From Reclinomonas americana ATCC 50394 (Eukaryota; Jakobida; Jakobea; Jakobida): a stretch of DNA of 64,000 bases. Positions 43,744 to 51,685 of this stretch are shown piece by piece. The stretch is taken from assembly GCA_048213135.1 (NCBI GenBank), contig PS015009.1:1054001-1118000 (forward strand), given 5' to 3'. The notes beneath the pieces were generated by a model. It did no database searches and had not been told where the DNA came from. It worked only from the letters and a program-made list of their open reading frames with translations. Made by a program: the position numbers and the translations under genes. The stretch's first letter is position 1. The number at the start of each line of letters is the position of its first letter.

Positions 43744-44136
43744 TTACGCATTGCTCGGTCCCAGGAAAACAGGTTTCGTCGCTTTTAATTTTTTCCCTTT
43801 AAATACTGAAACAATTACTTCTGCCCTTATAAAGGAATCATTAGGGATTCGACCCGAAATAATCACAGGAGAAGTATTTACCAGCGGTTGATCACTTATC
43901 GGGCGGCATATTGATCCGTTTTTGTTGATTATTACCTTCTTATCAAAATCTACCGGGGATGTAACAAATACAGGTCCTGTGGTCTCTATTCTAAGCAACC
44001 TGACTAAAGATATACTTACAGAACAGTCAAATGTGGGTCGAAGCGCTTCGGCAAAGCCATAGGTCCCATTTAAAGAGATTTTCAAAACAGATCCCTGTTT
44101 TTGATACACTGCCGAAATAATTAGTTCCAGTGCCAT
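43744..44136 (-). CDS. Hypothetical protein
   Basis: About 130 residues starting MALELIISAVYQ (ATG at 44136; the longer frame begins 14 codons upstream). No signal peptide. Strand-rich pattern (VLKISLNGTYGFAEAL, FDCSVSISLVRLLRIE, SFIRAEVIVSVFKG). No family recognised. It lies at the end of the ordinary chromosome next to the RHS array. Confidence 0.6.
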   Translation of the reverse strand: MALELIISAVYQKQGSVLKISLNGTYGFAEALRPTFDCSVSISLVRLLRIETTGPVFVTSPVDFDKKVIINKNGSICRPISDQPLVNTSPVIISGRIPNDSFIRAEVIVSVFKGKKLKATKPVFLGPSNA

Positions 44137-44424
44137 AGGGTAATTTTTACAGGTGAAATAATTTACACGAATACACAAAATAATTCGACCCTGTTAAATC
44201 CCCATTGAGCCATTCCCGTATTCCACTTATCTGGTGGCGGAAAACACCAGGCTGGGCTTATTAATACAGGTTGTTAAGCAATGTGATTATTTGCCGTGTA
44301 TTCGCAATTAAGTACTCCAGGTGATGATGACACACACCGGCGACTTAGTGGAAGGATTAACCACAACCAGAGATGGGTTACAGACAACGGCAAACAAGGC
44401 GAAGCTAATTCACCAGGTTGGAAT

Positions 44425-44489
44425 ACTTGTGCCAGAGAGGGGAAACATGTTGAAAACTATATCAACCCGGACACAGTCCGGTAGAATTT
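44425..44489. repeat. Cassette-junction hairpin element A (partial)
   Basis: ACTTGTGCCAGAGAGGGG (44425-44442) is identical to the right side of element D (55016-55033), and CAACCCGGACACAGTCCGGTAGAATT (about 44463-44488) to its middle part (a 6-bp palindrome CCGGAC-aca-GTCCGG). The left hairpin arm GGCA-aa-CAAG is further upstream with a larger loop. It lies about 350 bases beyond the stop of the last immunity gene. Confidence 0.6.
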
Positions 44490-44560
44490 ACAGACACCAA
44501 TGAACAGCCAAGGCGGAACACTGGCCTTTACTTTGATTAGCAGAGTTTTTATTAACTTTT

Positions 44561-44639
44561 AAAAAGGAAAGCAGAGGTGAACTATAACACTTGCTAAGCT
44601 TACGACTTAACTGGCGCATCAGTCCTCTGCCTACCTTTT
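44561..44639 (+). ncRNA. Candidate structured RNA upstream of an IS110 transposase fragment
   Basis: AAAAGG-aaa-GCAGAGG (44562-44577) pairs with CCTCTGC-cta-CCTTTT (44624-44639), closing a loop with a small inner TAAG/CTTA helix. It ends 95 bases before the transposase ATG. IS110-family elements encode a bridge RNA in the non-coding end upstream of the transposase, and this is where one would be expected. No covariance search was possible. Confidence 0.35.
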
Positions 44640-44734
44640 AACTATGTTGAATGGCATCAAATAGAATGTTAGACTTTCAGGTCTATTAAAGGCTTTAATG
44701 CATTTCAACTTTTGTTTTTGCTTAAATCAAATTT

Positions 44735-44794
44735 ATGAAAAATTATGTAGTCACAGTAGGCATTGATGTATCAAAAGCGCCAGAGGTTCTATAA
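44735..44794 (+). pseudogene. IS110-family transposase, N-terminal fragment
   Basis: ATG at 44735 reads MKNYVVTVGIDVSKA, then stops. G-I-D-V-S-K is the first DEDD (RuvC-like) motif of IS110-family transposases and the Met-to-motif distance is right. After about 15 residues the sequence passes straight into the 3' end of the minus-strand immunity gene, so the element has been cut off there. Confidence 0.7.
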
Positions 44795-45333
44795 AATAAG
44801 TTGCAGTAAAAATTTCGTGCCCCCTGCAGCAAGTTCTGCATTATTTCTCTTGACTAATTCTAGGCCATTTCTTGAGAATAGTAACTGAGGGTATTCTACC
44901 GATTTAATTAAGAATCGTTTTTTAAACTCTTTCAATATAGTATCTGCCCAGTCCTTAAATCCTTGCTCTTTTTCAACTGCCCTATCATGATCCGAATAAT
45001 ATTTCAAAACATAATAAAGACGGCCTCTTTGTAATTCTTTGTTGCTGTAAGGGTAAAAACCTCCAATATCAAACTCGATACAATAACTCTTAAGTATCCC
45101 TATAAAGTATTTTTCATCTTCCAGATGCTCAATGCTAAGTAGTTTTTCATACTCCTTTTTACAGATATACACTTGAAAAATTTTTTCTTTATTGCTTACA
45201 ATATCATAGCTATTAATAACGCTATTTTTTTTATGTCGCCTTTTAAAATTTTGCAATGCCTGTCATTGAAAAATTTAATGACCTCTGTATAATCATCAGG
45301 CGTGATAAAAAAATTTATTTGCTTGGAATTCAT
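44789..45333 (-). pseudogene. Candidate immunity gene of the terminal cassette, frameshifted
   Basis: The ATG at 45333 lies 6 bases after the stop of the preceding toxin gene, the normal toxin-immunity spacing. The frame runs about 35 codons, then breaks at a run of eight T (plus strand 45225-45232); with one base more, it would join the 155-residue frame that ends at 44789. The product would be a soluble helical protein of about 180 residues. No family recognised. Either the gene is dead or the homopolymer was misread. Confidence 0.55.
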
Positions 45334-45339
45334 TTTATC

Positions 45340-45840
45340 TTATTTATTATACGGTATATAGGTAGGTCTTATGCCAGTAACTTTTTCAACATCATCCATT
45401 GCTTTTCTTTCTCGGATTACTGGGGTTCCATTTTTATTCTGCTTGCCAACTTAAACTTGCTTTGTCTCTCCAGTTTTAGTCTTTGTTCCTTGAACATCAA
45501 TAAAATGCTTATCCTTATTACCTCCTGGTGTTCTGACCATGACTTCTCGTTGTGTTTTGTCATATCCGTCATTTTTTAGTTGCTTCTCGGCTTTATCAAT
45601 TGTTTCCTGATGAGCTTTTCCGCCATTCTTACCATTGGGATTAGGGACCTTATTTCCTGTAACATTAGTAGTTGTTGCTTTAGCTGATACCACGGCTGAA
45701 GCTGCTGCACCGCTTCCAGTTTTAATTCCCGCAGCAGGCGTCGAAATACTTTTAGTATATGTTTGTCTTTCAACAGCAAGATCCATTTGAGCTGCGGAAG
45801 CTCCTCCACTAAGTAATGCCTCTGGATGAGGGCAACATAC
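45340..45840 (-). pseudogene. Orphan toxin tip with an in-frame stop codon (terminal cassette)
   Basis: The frame starts in junction element B without a start codon. It shows an Ala/Thr-rich pre-toxin (LLSGGASAAQMDLAVERQ), then NGKNGGKAHQETIDKAEKQL and RTPGGNKDKHFIDVQG, and is cut by TAA at 45451-45453; the same frame continues unbroken after that to the next stop at 45340. The change fits a single C-to-T step. I cannot name the toxin family; the KHFIDVQ strand may belong to a nuclease fold. It carries no RHS-core part. Confidence 0.55.
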
Positions 45841-45879
45841 CCAATGGCGACAGCGGCGCCAGAGGGGTAGGCGGCACGT

Positions 45880-45924
45880 AGAATTAAACAGTACAGGTAT
45901 CTTGCAAAAAACTTGTGGTAGAGT
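45880..45924. repeat. Cassette-junction hairpin element B
   Basis: TAGAATTAAAC, arm AGTACAGGT (45890-45898), loop ATCTTGCAAAAA, arm ACTTGTGGT (45911-45919), then AGAG. Eight of nine positions pair, two of them G:T. The arms differ from those of element D, but the loop core CTTGCA and the flanks are the same. It lies between the immunity gene ending at 45940 and the toxin remnant. Confidence 0.65.
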
Positions 45925-45939
45925 ATTTGTTACTAAATT

Positions 45940-46487
45940 TTATAGCAAGAATTTTTCTAGTGGCTTAAATATAGAGCTAACGCCTTTATTAAGCCCCTCT
46001 TTATACGCCTTCAAATATTTTTCAGATAGTTCGGGGTTCTCGTAAAAGTATAACCTATATAATTCAAATTTTGCATCGTTAATTAGTTCTTTCGCGAAAG
46101 ACTTTCCTCTTGAATATTCTTGCTTTGCAATTACATTTACTCCAAGTTTTATAATTCTTTTAAAACAATATTCGGCAATATGATTTTGATGGCCATATTT
46201 TCTTATCTTACCCATAGTATAAAGGGTCTCTGCATTGTCATCATTTATTTTAAAAGCCTTAATAATATATTTTTCGACCATTCTCCATTTCCTAACATTA
46301 ACTTCTTTACGCATTTTATTACTGCCATCTTCAAAGATACTTTCATCAAAAAAAGTCTGCGCAATACATTGAAGTAAGTAAAATTATTTTTGTACTCTAA
46401 TTTTTGAATATGTGCTCTTGCTTTAGGCGAATCAATTGCAACGACATCTCTATACTTATGAAGTAACAAATCGAATTTATCTATCAT
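45940..46487 (-). pseudogene. Candidate immunity gene, frameshifted
   Basis: Two overlapping frames: 46245-46487 (starting MIDKFDLLLHKYRDVVAID) and 45940-46314 (EKYIIKAFKINDDNAETLYTMGKI). They join into one protein of about 180 residues if one base is added near 46372. The helical spacing resembles tetratricopeptide-like immunity proteins, but the family is not identified. It starts 4 bases after a toxin-like tail (46492), as expected for an immunity gene. Confidence 0.55.
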
Positions 46488-46491
46488 TGTG

Positions 46492-46593
46492 TTAGTTTTT
46501 TTTAGTCTCCTTCTTTTTTTTGTCTGCGGCTGCTTGCTCTCTTGCTCTTCGAGAGATTAATAAACTTAATTCACTTGTTTTACTCAGACAGAG
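46492..46593 (-). pseudogene. Toxin C-terminal remnant
   Basis: About 32 codons open to the stop at 46492, ending RAREQAAADKKKKETKKN. No start and no upstream part of the toxin remain: the frame is closed upstream by TGA, where the previous immunity gene ends. The charged tail and its position 4 bases before an immunity-like gene suggest the last piece of a deleted toxin. Confidence 0.4.
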
Positions 46594-46891
46594 TCAATTT
46601 ATATAATTTTTTGATAGAGTTCTCATCTTTAGAAACATAGTGCTGAAGAGTATACTCAAAGATTCTCAAATTAATCTGGCCAATATTCTGAAGAATATAT
46701 TTTTCATGCTTATTAAAATTTTCTTCTGTCAGAAAATAACCCTTGGATATATTCGGGTCGCTCTTGAGATCAATATCAAAAATCTCAATAAGATTATTTA
46801 CGGGGATATGCGATATATTCTCATATGCATATACGTTTAAATCCTCTTCACTTTTAAGAGCCAATTCTAAATAAAAAAAATGATATTCCAT
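46580..46891 (-). CDS. Candidate immunity protein for the colicin E3-like toxin
   Basis: A 103-residue acidic protein (many Glu/Asp/Asn), 12 bases downstream of the colicin E3-like toxin frame and in the same direction. Acidic small proteins commonly neutralise basic RNase tips. It does not look like the classical colicin E3 immunity family. Function is inferred from position. Confidence 0.6.
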   Translation of the reverse strand: MEYHFFYLELALKSEEDLNVYAYENISHIPVNNLIEIFDIDLKSDPNISKGYFLTEENFNKHEKYILQNIGQINLRIFEYTLQHYVSKDENSIKKLYKLTLSE

Positions 46892-46903
46892 TATTTTACG
46901 AAT

Positions 46904-47896
46904 TTAAAAAGCTAATACAGGGCTTAATATTGGTGCCGCAGCTCCATCTGTTGCTATAACAACAACCCACGCTCCTAGTACCGCTGCAACATGTCCCATT
47001 TCTTTTGGAACCTTTGTTCCATATGGAGGAATAATTACTCCAGGAGGAGCTGGGTACGGAGGAGAATTTGACAAGGACTTAAAAAATTCGGAAGTTTTAT
47101 CAACTTGACTAGACCCCTTTCCTAATTCATACCCAAGCGAGGCTCCTGCAAAATCAGGGAATTTTTCTTTCCATTTATCTAACGCTACCGATTTATATGT
47201 TGGCACGCGTTTTTCATCTGCCTCTTTTATCTTTTCACCTGTTTCTGGATCATATGCTCCCTGATGTTTTCCTCTTCTATTATAAACCTCAACTTCCCCA
47301 TGTTGAAAATCCCATTCCGCATGCCAGCCTTTATCTAAACTCCAAGCTGGTCTGGCGCCATTCTTATGTTTAAGTCTTCGTGAATCTTCAAAGCCGGGGA
47401 GTGATTTTTTATACTCCGGAGGAACTGGGTAATAACCTTTGACAGTATCTCCAGGCACCATTCCATCTGAATCTACGAACCTTAATGGATTATTATAGGC
47501 ATAACAATAAGGAGACCATCTTCTACTTTTATCAGACAGGGGGTCAGAAACAAACCATCTTCCAATTTGCCCATCATACATTCTCGCACCATAATCCACC
47601 CATTCCAATCCACTGCCATCGCTAAACTCTTTTCCCTGCTTCTCCTTACCACTATACTGGTATTTATTTTCCATTCCTCCGGCCGCCTTACTACTTATTC
47701 CCGCCATCGTCAACCCAAACGGATAATAATGCGTTTCTTCCAGTAAAGGCCCACGATTATGAATAACTTCTAAATTATCAAAGAACACATCAACGTTGCT
47801 TTCGTTGCTGCAATAAATATACACAAATCCTGTTTTTGTGACCGGCACATTTTGTAAAAAATGAGACTTCAGCCCGCCCGTAGACCCACTGTTCAC
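46904..47896 (-). CDS. Orphan RHS tip with colicin E3-like ribonuclease domain
   Basis: A 330-residue frame from a possible GTG at 47896; it stays open upstream to a TAG at 48005-48007 in element C with no better start. It holds the RHS-core end ([11 protein letters not shown], then [23 protein letters not shown]), followed at about residues 185-250 by a domain with the layout of the colicin E3/cloacin 16S-rRNase: [21 protein letters not shown] and AYDPETGE. Such enzymes cut 16S rRNA at the decoding centre. After it there are about 80 more residues ending in a hydrophobic stretch ([13 protein letters not shown]), unusual for that family. With no start codon, expression probably needs recombination. 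Confidence 0.75.
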   Translation of the reverse strand: MNSGSTGGLKSHFLQNVPVTKTGFVYIYCSNESNVDVFFDNLEVIHNRGPLLEETHYYPFGLTMAGISSKAAGGMENKYQYSGKEKQGKEFSDGSGLEWVDYGARMYDGQIGRWFVSDPLSDKSRRWSPYCYAYNNPLRFVDSDGMVPGDTVKGYYPVPPEYKKSLPGFEDSRRLKHKNGARPAWSLDKGWHAEWDFQHGEVEVYNRRGKHQGAYDPETGEKIKEADEKRVPTYKSVALDKWKEKFPDFAGASLGYELGKGSSQVDKTSEFFKSLSNSPPYPAPPGVIIPPYGTKVPKEMGHVAAVLGAWVVVIATDGAAAPILSPVLAF

Positions 47897-47975
47897 CGCA
47901 TCAAACCCGGCTGTTACATAATTGAAATGATCATCAAAAAATATGTAATTAATGGCGGCTTTTACATTGTTAGTC
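47671..47975 (-). repeat. RHS-core repeat R1
   Basis: A near-identical copy of the block that precedes the tip in the full-length RHS gene (56629-57050), carrying the variant word CGATTATGAATAACTTCTAAATTATC, shared with R4. Confidence 0.85.
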
Positions 47976-47989
47976 GTAAGTCCGGAAGA

Positions 47990-48030
47990 GAGAATTAAAC
48001 GATACTAGTACTCTTGCGGAACACTTGCTC
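47990..48030. repeat. Cassette-junction hairpin element C (hybrid arms)
   Basis: AGAATTAAAC, left arm GATACTAGT (48001-48009), loop ACTCTTGCGGAAC, right arm ACTTGCTCA. The left arm equals that of D1, but the right arm resembles the ACTTG type, so they no longer pair. It looks like a product of exchange in the loop. It lies between the orphan immunity gene at 48139 and the colicin E3-like cassette. Confidence 0.6.
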
Positions 48031-48138
48031 AGAGAAGAGATTCCACCATTTCTTATAATCGGGTCTGTTTGAATCATAAGGATTATTTTTATCTGGCGGC
48101 CATTTCATAAATGAACACCGCTATTTAGGAATAATACT

Positions 48139-48774
48139 CTACCTTATGGGGAGGTACTTAAAATCAAATACTTCACTAGCTCTGTCACTTAGAACTACCA
48201 TACCGACTTCATTTTTTTGACAGCTTTGCTCATCGACAAATGACAAATATCCAACCATAGCATTTATACTCTTACAAAGCTGATATATAAACTCCTTCCA
48301 AAAAAACACTCCCCGTTTTTGTACTAATGTCTCATCGAAAAAAAGAGTGACTTCTCCTTTATAAGGTGGTTCCGAAACACTTGGCCTTAAAAGCCTATTT
48401 CCAGAACCGCTTTCCCAAATTGGCCCAAAACGATGGTTCTCAATCCGTCCTTCGATTTTATCCTTTTTTACTTTCTTGAAATAGAATGCGCCTCCTGGTT
48501 GGCTGAGCCAACTTATTGGCCCGGCTAACTCATGCTCATTAAATGATCTATTAATTGGCTCATAGGCGTTGCATTTATCAGGTTTTAAAAAACCATTATC
48601 ATAAGTAGAAATAAACCTAATAAGCGTTTCAGCCAAATCATTCCATAATACTTTATTCAAAATAAATTCCGAATAGTCTTTCGATGAAAATTGCACATTT
48701 TCAGACAAATACTTAACAATCGAGTTATCAGTAAAATCTTGTTCCGTAAATATTGTTAATTGTAATTCCGGCAT
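48139..48774 (-). CDS. Orphan candidate immunity protein
   Basis: A 211-residue soluble protein (PELQLTIFTEQDFTDNSIV at the start; HELAGPISWLSQPGGAFYFKKVKKD in the middle). No signal peptide, and no family recognised with confidence. It follows a degraded RHS remnant (48860-48990) without a readable toxin, so it may be an immunity gene kept after its toxin was lost. Confidence 0.6.
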   Translation of the reverse strand: MPELQLTIFTEQDFTDNSIVKYLSENVQFSSKDYSEFILNKVLWNDLAETLIRFISTYDNGFLKPDKCNAYEPINRSFNEHELAGPISWLSQPGGAFYFKKVKKDKIEGRIENHRFGPIWESGSGNRLLRPSVSEPPYKGEVTLFFDETLVQKRGVFFWKEFIYQLCKSINAMVGYLSFVDEQSCQKNEVGMVVLSDRASEVFDFKYLPIR

Positions 48775-48859
48775 GATTTCTTTTTATTGAGGTCCTATAT
48801 CTGTACGCTTTATAACTTCGGTTTTTGGGATATTCTTTGATATTTTAGTCTTTGTGCCA

Positions 48860-48990
48860 GCGAGATTTCAGCTTGCCTGTAGAACCGCTGTTCACCACAT
48901 CAAACCCGGCCGTTACATAGTAAGATAATCGTTGAGAAATGTCCAGTTCACATATGCTTTGAGTTTAACGCAGACATAGGTTTGGTTGTT
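48860..48990 (-). pseudogene. Degraded RHS-core remnant
   Basis: Minus-strand pieces read NWTFLNDY, YYVTAGFDVVNSGSTGKLKS in changing frames, matching the end of the RHS core ([19 protein letters not shown] in the intact copies) but more diverged than R1-R5. It then breaks off. The surrounding 48775-49090 holds nothing else except an imperfect palindrome (CGGTTGGTGATAACATCAACCG, about 49027-49048). Confidence 0.6.
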
Positions 48991-49090
48991 TGAAAATAAG
49001 TATTAGGGGCTAGTGATATCAAAAATCGGTTGGTGATAACATCAACCGCAGTAAAGCGAAAACCCTTAATGGGGCTTTGTTGATTATGTA

Positions 49091-49816
49091 CTATAAATAA
49101 TTTTCAAGAACAGCCGATAAAGGAGTTTCTTTATTGTATAGCCTAAAAATCTGTTTGTTTACATCTAAAAATAAGGCGATCTTTTCCCCATTGTAAAATA
49201 AAAAAGGATTCCATGTTTTACCGTCTTTATCGAGTTCCATATGCCACATAAGTTTATTATTATAATTAATAAAAACTTCTCCAATTAAAGCTAAACAATT
49301 GGCAAAATTCTCCCTGTAAAAATGAAAAGGTTTTTCTTTTTGTGCAATTAAGCATTCTACTCTTTTTAATAAATTCTTATCAACTTTAGGGTTATCCTTA
49401 ATATTCAATTTTAATAGAAGTTCTTTAATAAGAGTAAGCCTATTTTTATAAAACTCTTTCCCTTCTTTATTCTTTCCGAACATTACTGTATGAGATATTA
49501 CTTCAGAATAATATCCATCATTCACTACAGCATTAAACTCTTGTTCATTTTCAAACAAAATAGCCTCATCTACTAACTTTAATATTATTTCTTTATTGTC
49601 ATTAATGTATATGTCCCCAGATATATTTCTAGGTACTTTTTCATATTTAGTTAAGACTTTATTGGCAACTAAACTATCAACACTTCCCTCCTTTAATATA
49701 GTTGCAAAAACAAAGTTACCGTTAGTCAAATCATGCAGAACCATATTTTCAGTTTTCATCTGAGAAAAAGTATTTATGTACATACAAATATTAAATATTA
49801 AAAAGAATGCTCGCAT
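49091..49816 (-). CDS. Candidate immunity protein, exported
   Basis: A 241-residue protein starting MRAFFLIFNICMYINTFSQ, a likely signal peptide, so it may act in the periplasm. It lies 4 bases after the nuclease-tip frame that ends at 49821. The rest is helical and Lys/Asn-rich (LKLNIKDNPKVDKNLLKRVEC). No family recognised. A signal peptide on the immunity protein of a predicted DNase would be unusual unless the toxin meets it outside the cytoplasm. Confidence 0.55.
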   Translation of the reverse strand: MRAFFLIFNICMYINTFSQMKTENMVLHDLTNGNFVFATILKEGSVDSLVANKVLTKYEKVPRNISGDIYINDNKEIILKLVDEAILFENEQEFNAVVNDGYYSEVISHTVMFGKNKEGKEFYKNRLTLIKELLLKLNIKDNPKVDKNLLKRVECLIAQKEKPFHFYRENFANCLALIGEVFINYNNKLMWHMELDKDGKTWNPFLFYNGEKIALFLDVNKQIFRLYNKETPLSAVLENYL

Positions 49817-49820
49817 AAAA

Positions 49821-51104
49821 TTAATTTATTAACCTGAATGGCTTTTTCAACTCTGCATCATTGCCAGCCCTTCGAATTAAGGTTGTAGGCATTGTTCCGC
49901 CAACCCCAAGAGTACTAGTAACTGTATTTAATACCGTGACCCCCGAGGAGACTCGGACAGTACCATCACTACTTGTGCTTTGCTCCACCGTTCGTTGCAT
50001 CAATTGTACATTCCTAGAAGTCGCATAATCAATTAACCCCTGGTCGATTTGTGTATTTGCTGGTGTAACTAATGTTAAGTTTGCCATACCCAAATCCGAA
50101 GGTTTTAAAGACGCATCATATACGCCATTTTTAGTGCCGCCGCTCATGTCTGCTAACGCATCAACCATCGTTTGAAGTTGCCCAGGGTTCCATTGATCTT
50201 GTGTCGTAATTTCTGACTTAAATTTAACTTCGACAAAACTGGCTTCTTTAAAAACATATGAATCTTTGGGCTTTCCATTATTATCATATACTATACCAGC
50301 AGAACCCGTAACCATATCAGGTTCGACTTTTGAGGCCCTAGATATACCAGAATATTCTTTGTAATTTTTTTCTCCGTTCAATGAACTTATAACCGCATTC
50401 TCAAATATCCTACCTAAATTTTTTACATCTAGTTTGCAAGCGCCACAGTTTTGCGTAACAACTCCATTTTTAAACCCCAATGCTATTAAGTCAGATGTAT
50501 TAAATGACTTGTATGGCCTATCGTCTGCAGGCTTTGCCTCCATTCCATCAGGGTCTATAAATCTCATTGGATTATTATACGCATAATTGTAGGGGCTCCA
50601 CCGACGCATCTTATCTGACAAAGGGTCAACAGTATGCCACCTTCCTATTTGAGGGTCTTGCATCCTTGCGCCATAATCATACCAATCCAATCCGCTTCCA
50701 TCACTGAACTCGTTAGATTGTTTCTCCTTACCGTTGAATTGATATGTATTTGTGAGAGCACCTGCAGCGTTACTCGATATCCCACTCATTGTTAATCCAA
50801 ACGGGTAATAATGCGTCTCCTCCAGCAAAGGTCCCCTCGAATGTATAACTTCCAGGTTATCAAAGAACACATCAACGTTGCTTTCGTTGCTGCAATAAAT
50901 ATACACAAATCCTGTTTTTGTGACTGGCACATTCTGTAAAAAATGAGACTTCAGCCCGCCCGTAGATCCACTGTTCACCGCATCAAATCCGGCTGTTACG
51001 TAGTTAAAGTGGTCATCAAAAAATATGTAATTAATGGTGGCTTTTACATTGTTACCCGTATTGGGAGGAACGACATTGGTAAAACCCTCGATAGACGTAA
51101 CCAC
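49821..51104 (-). CDS. Orphan RHS tip with PD-(D/E)XK-like nuclease domain
   Basis: A 427-residue frame from a GTG at 51104, open upstream to TGA near 51120. The RHS-core end covers about residues 15-180 ([33 protein letters not shown]). The tip has [12 protein letters not shown], then KVEPDMV and [10 protein letters not shown], and [12 protein letters not shown]: a Glu, an Asp after Pro and an E-x-K in the order of the restriction-endonuclease fold. It probably cuts DNA. The last 60 residues are Ser/Thr-rich with unknown role. A possible immunity gene follows 4 bases on. Confidence 0.7.
   Translation of the reverse strand: MVTSIEGFTNVVPPNTGNNVKATINYIFFDDHFNYVTAGFDAVNSGSTGGLKSHFLQNVPVTKTGFVYIYCSNESNVDVFFDNLEVIHSRGPLLEETHYYPFGLTMSGISSNAAGALTNTYQFNGKEKQSNEFSDGSGLDWYDYGARMQDPQIGRWHTVDPLSDKMRRWSPYNYAYNNPMRFIDPDGMEAKPADDRPYKSFNTSDLIALGFKNGVVTQNCGACKLDVKNLGRIFENAVISSLNGEKNYKEYSGISRASKVEPDMVTGSAGIVYDNNGKPKDSYVFKEASFVEVKFKSEITTQDQWNPGQLQTMVDALADMSGGTKNGVYDASLKPSDLGMANLTLVTPANTQIDQGLIDYATSRNVQLMQRTVEQSTSSDGTVRVSSGVTVLNTVTSTLGVGGTMPTTLIRRAGNDAELKKPFRLIN
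50765..51060 (-). repeat. RHS-core repeat R2
   Basis: Copy of the RHS-core block with the GAATGTATAACTTCCAGGTTATC variant found in R3 and R5. More point changes than R1 or R4. Confidence 0.8.
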
Positions 51105-51234
51105 AAAAAAGTAAGAGATTCATTATTTCATCTCTACGACTCTCTTAAACAGCAACGCATCATCAACATTCCAAAAAAACAATGTCGCTTACAACAATAG
51201 CAAACAATAAAGTTCCCCATTGAAGACTTCTGTA

Positions 51235-51684
51235 TTATTCACACTTACTAAGCGCTTCTTCTAACGCTTTAGAGATTTCTTCTACACTTGCTTTATCTAG
51301 AACTTCTATTCTTTCCTTGGAAACATTTATAAAACCTTTACTTCCTTCGTTTTTCATTGGTGTAAAAATCAATATGTCATTTTTTTTAAGAACACTTACA
51401 TGAATACTGTCTTTGTATAAATCACTTTGCTTTTTTAATCCAATGCTATTTAAAAATTCTTTTGATGATTCTTTCCAGTCTGTTGGGTTAGGTAATCCCA
51501 TTTTACTGCAACTCAAAGCTTGTTTGGTTTGTTTAACCACTTCAGCTAATGTATTATTGCCATTTAGCCAAACAAATGGCTCTGATGCTATACTTAATCC
51601 CATTTGCAAACGTGACAAACTATGGACTAAATATTTGTTCTGCTTTATCAATTTATAAATTGACGCTTGTTGTATTGTTTCCAT
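51235..51684 (-). CDS. Candidate immunity protein for the EC869-like endonuclease
   Basis: A 149-residue soluble protein starting METIQQASIYKLIKQ. It begins one base after the toxin stop at 51686, the tightest spacing in the array. Alternating helix and strand in the C-terminal half (SIHVSVLKKNDILIFTPMK, ERIEVLDKASVEEIS). Its place points to immunity; no family name is certain. Confidence 0.65.
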   Translation of the reverse strand: METIQQASIYKLIKQNKYLVHSLSRLQMGLSIASEPFVWLNGNNTLAEVVKQTKQALSCSKMGLPNPTDWKESSKEFLNSIGLKKQSDLYKDSIHVSVLKKNDILIFTPMKNEGSKGFINVSKERIEVLDKASVEEISKALEEALSKCE

Positions 51685-51685
51685 A

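Noticed and set aside
44321-44503. Possible start of a group II intron maturase (MLKTISTRTQSG)
   Set aside because: The sequence only superficially resembles a maturase start; it is part of repeat element A, and no reverse-transcriptase domain or domain V follows.
45256-45579. Plus-strand frame of 107 codons in the toxin remnant
   Set aside because: Low-complexity, hydrophobic by A+T bias; the minus strand carries a toxin-like frame with a single stop.
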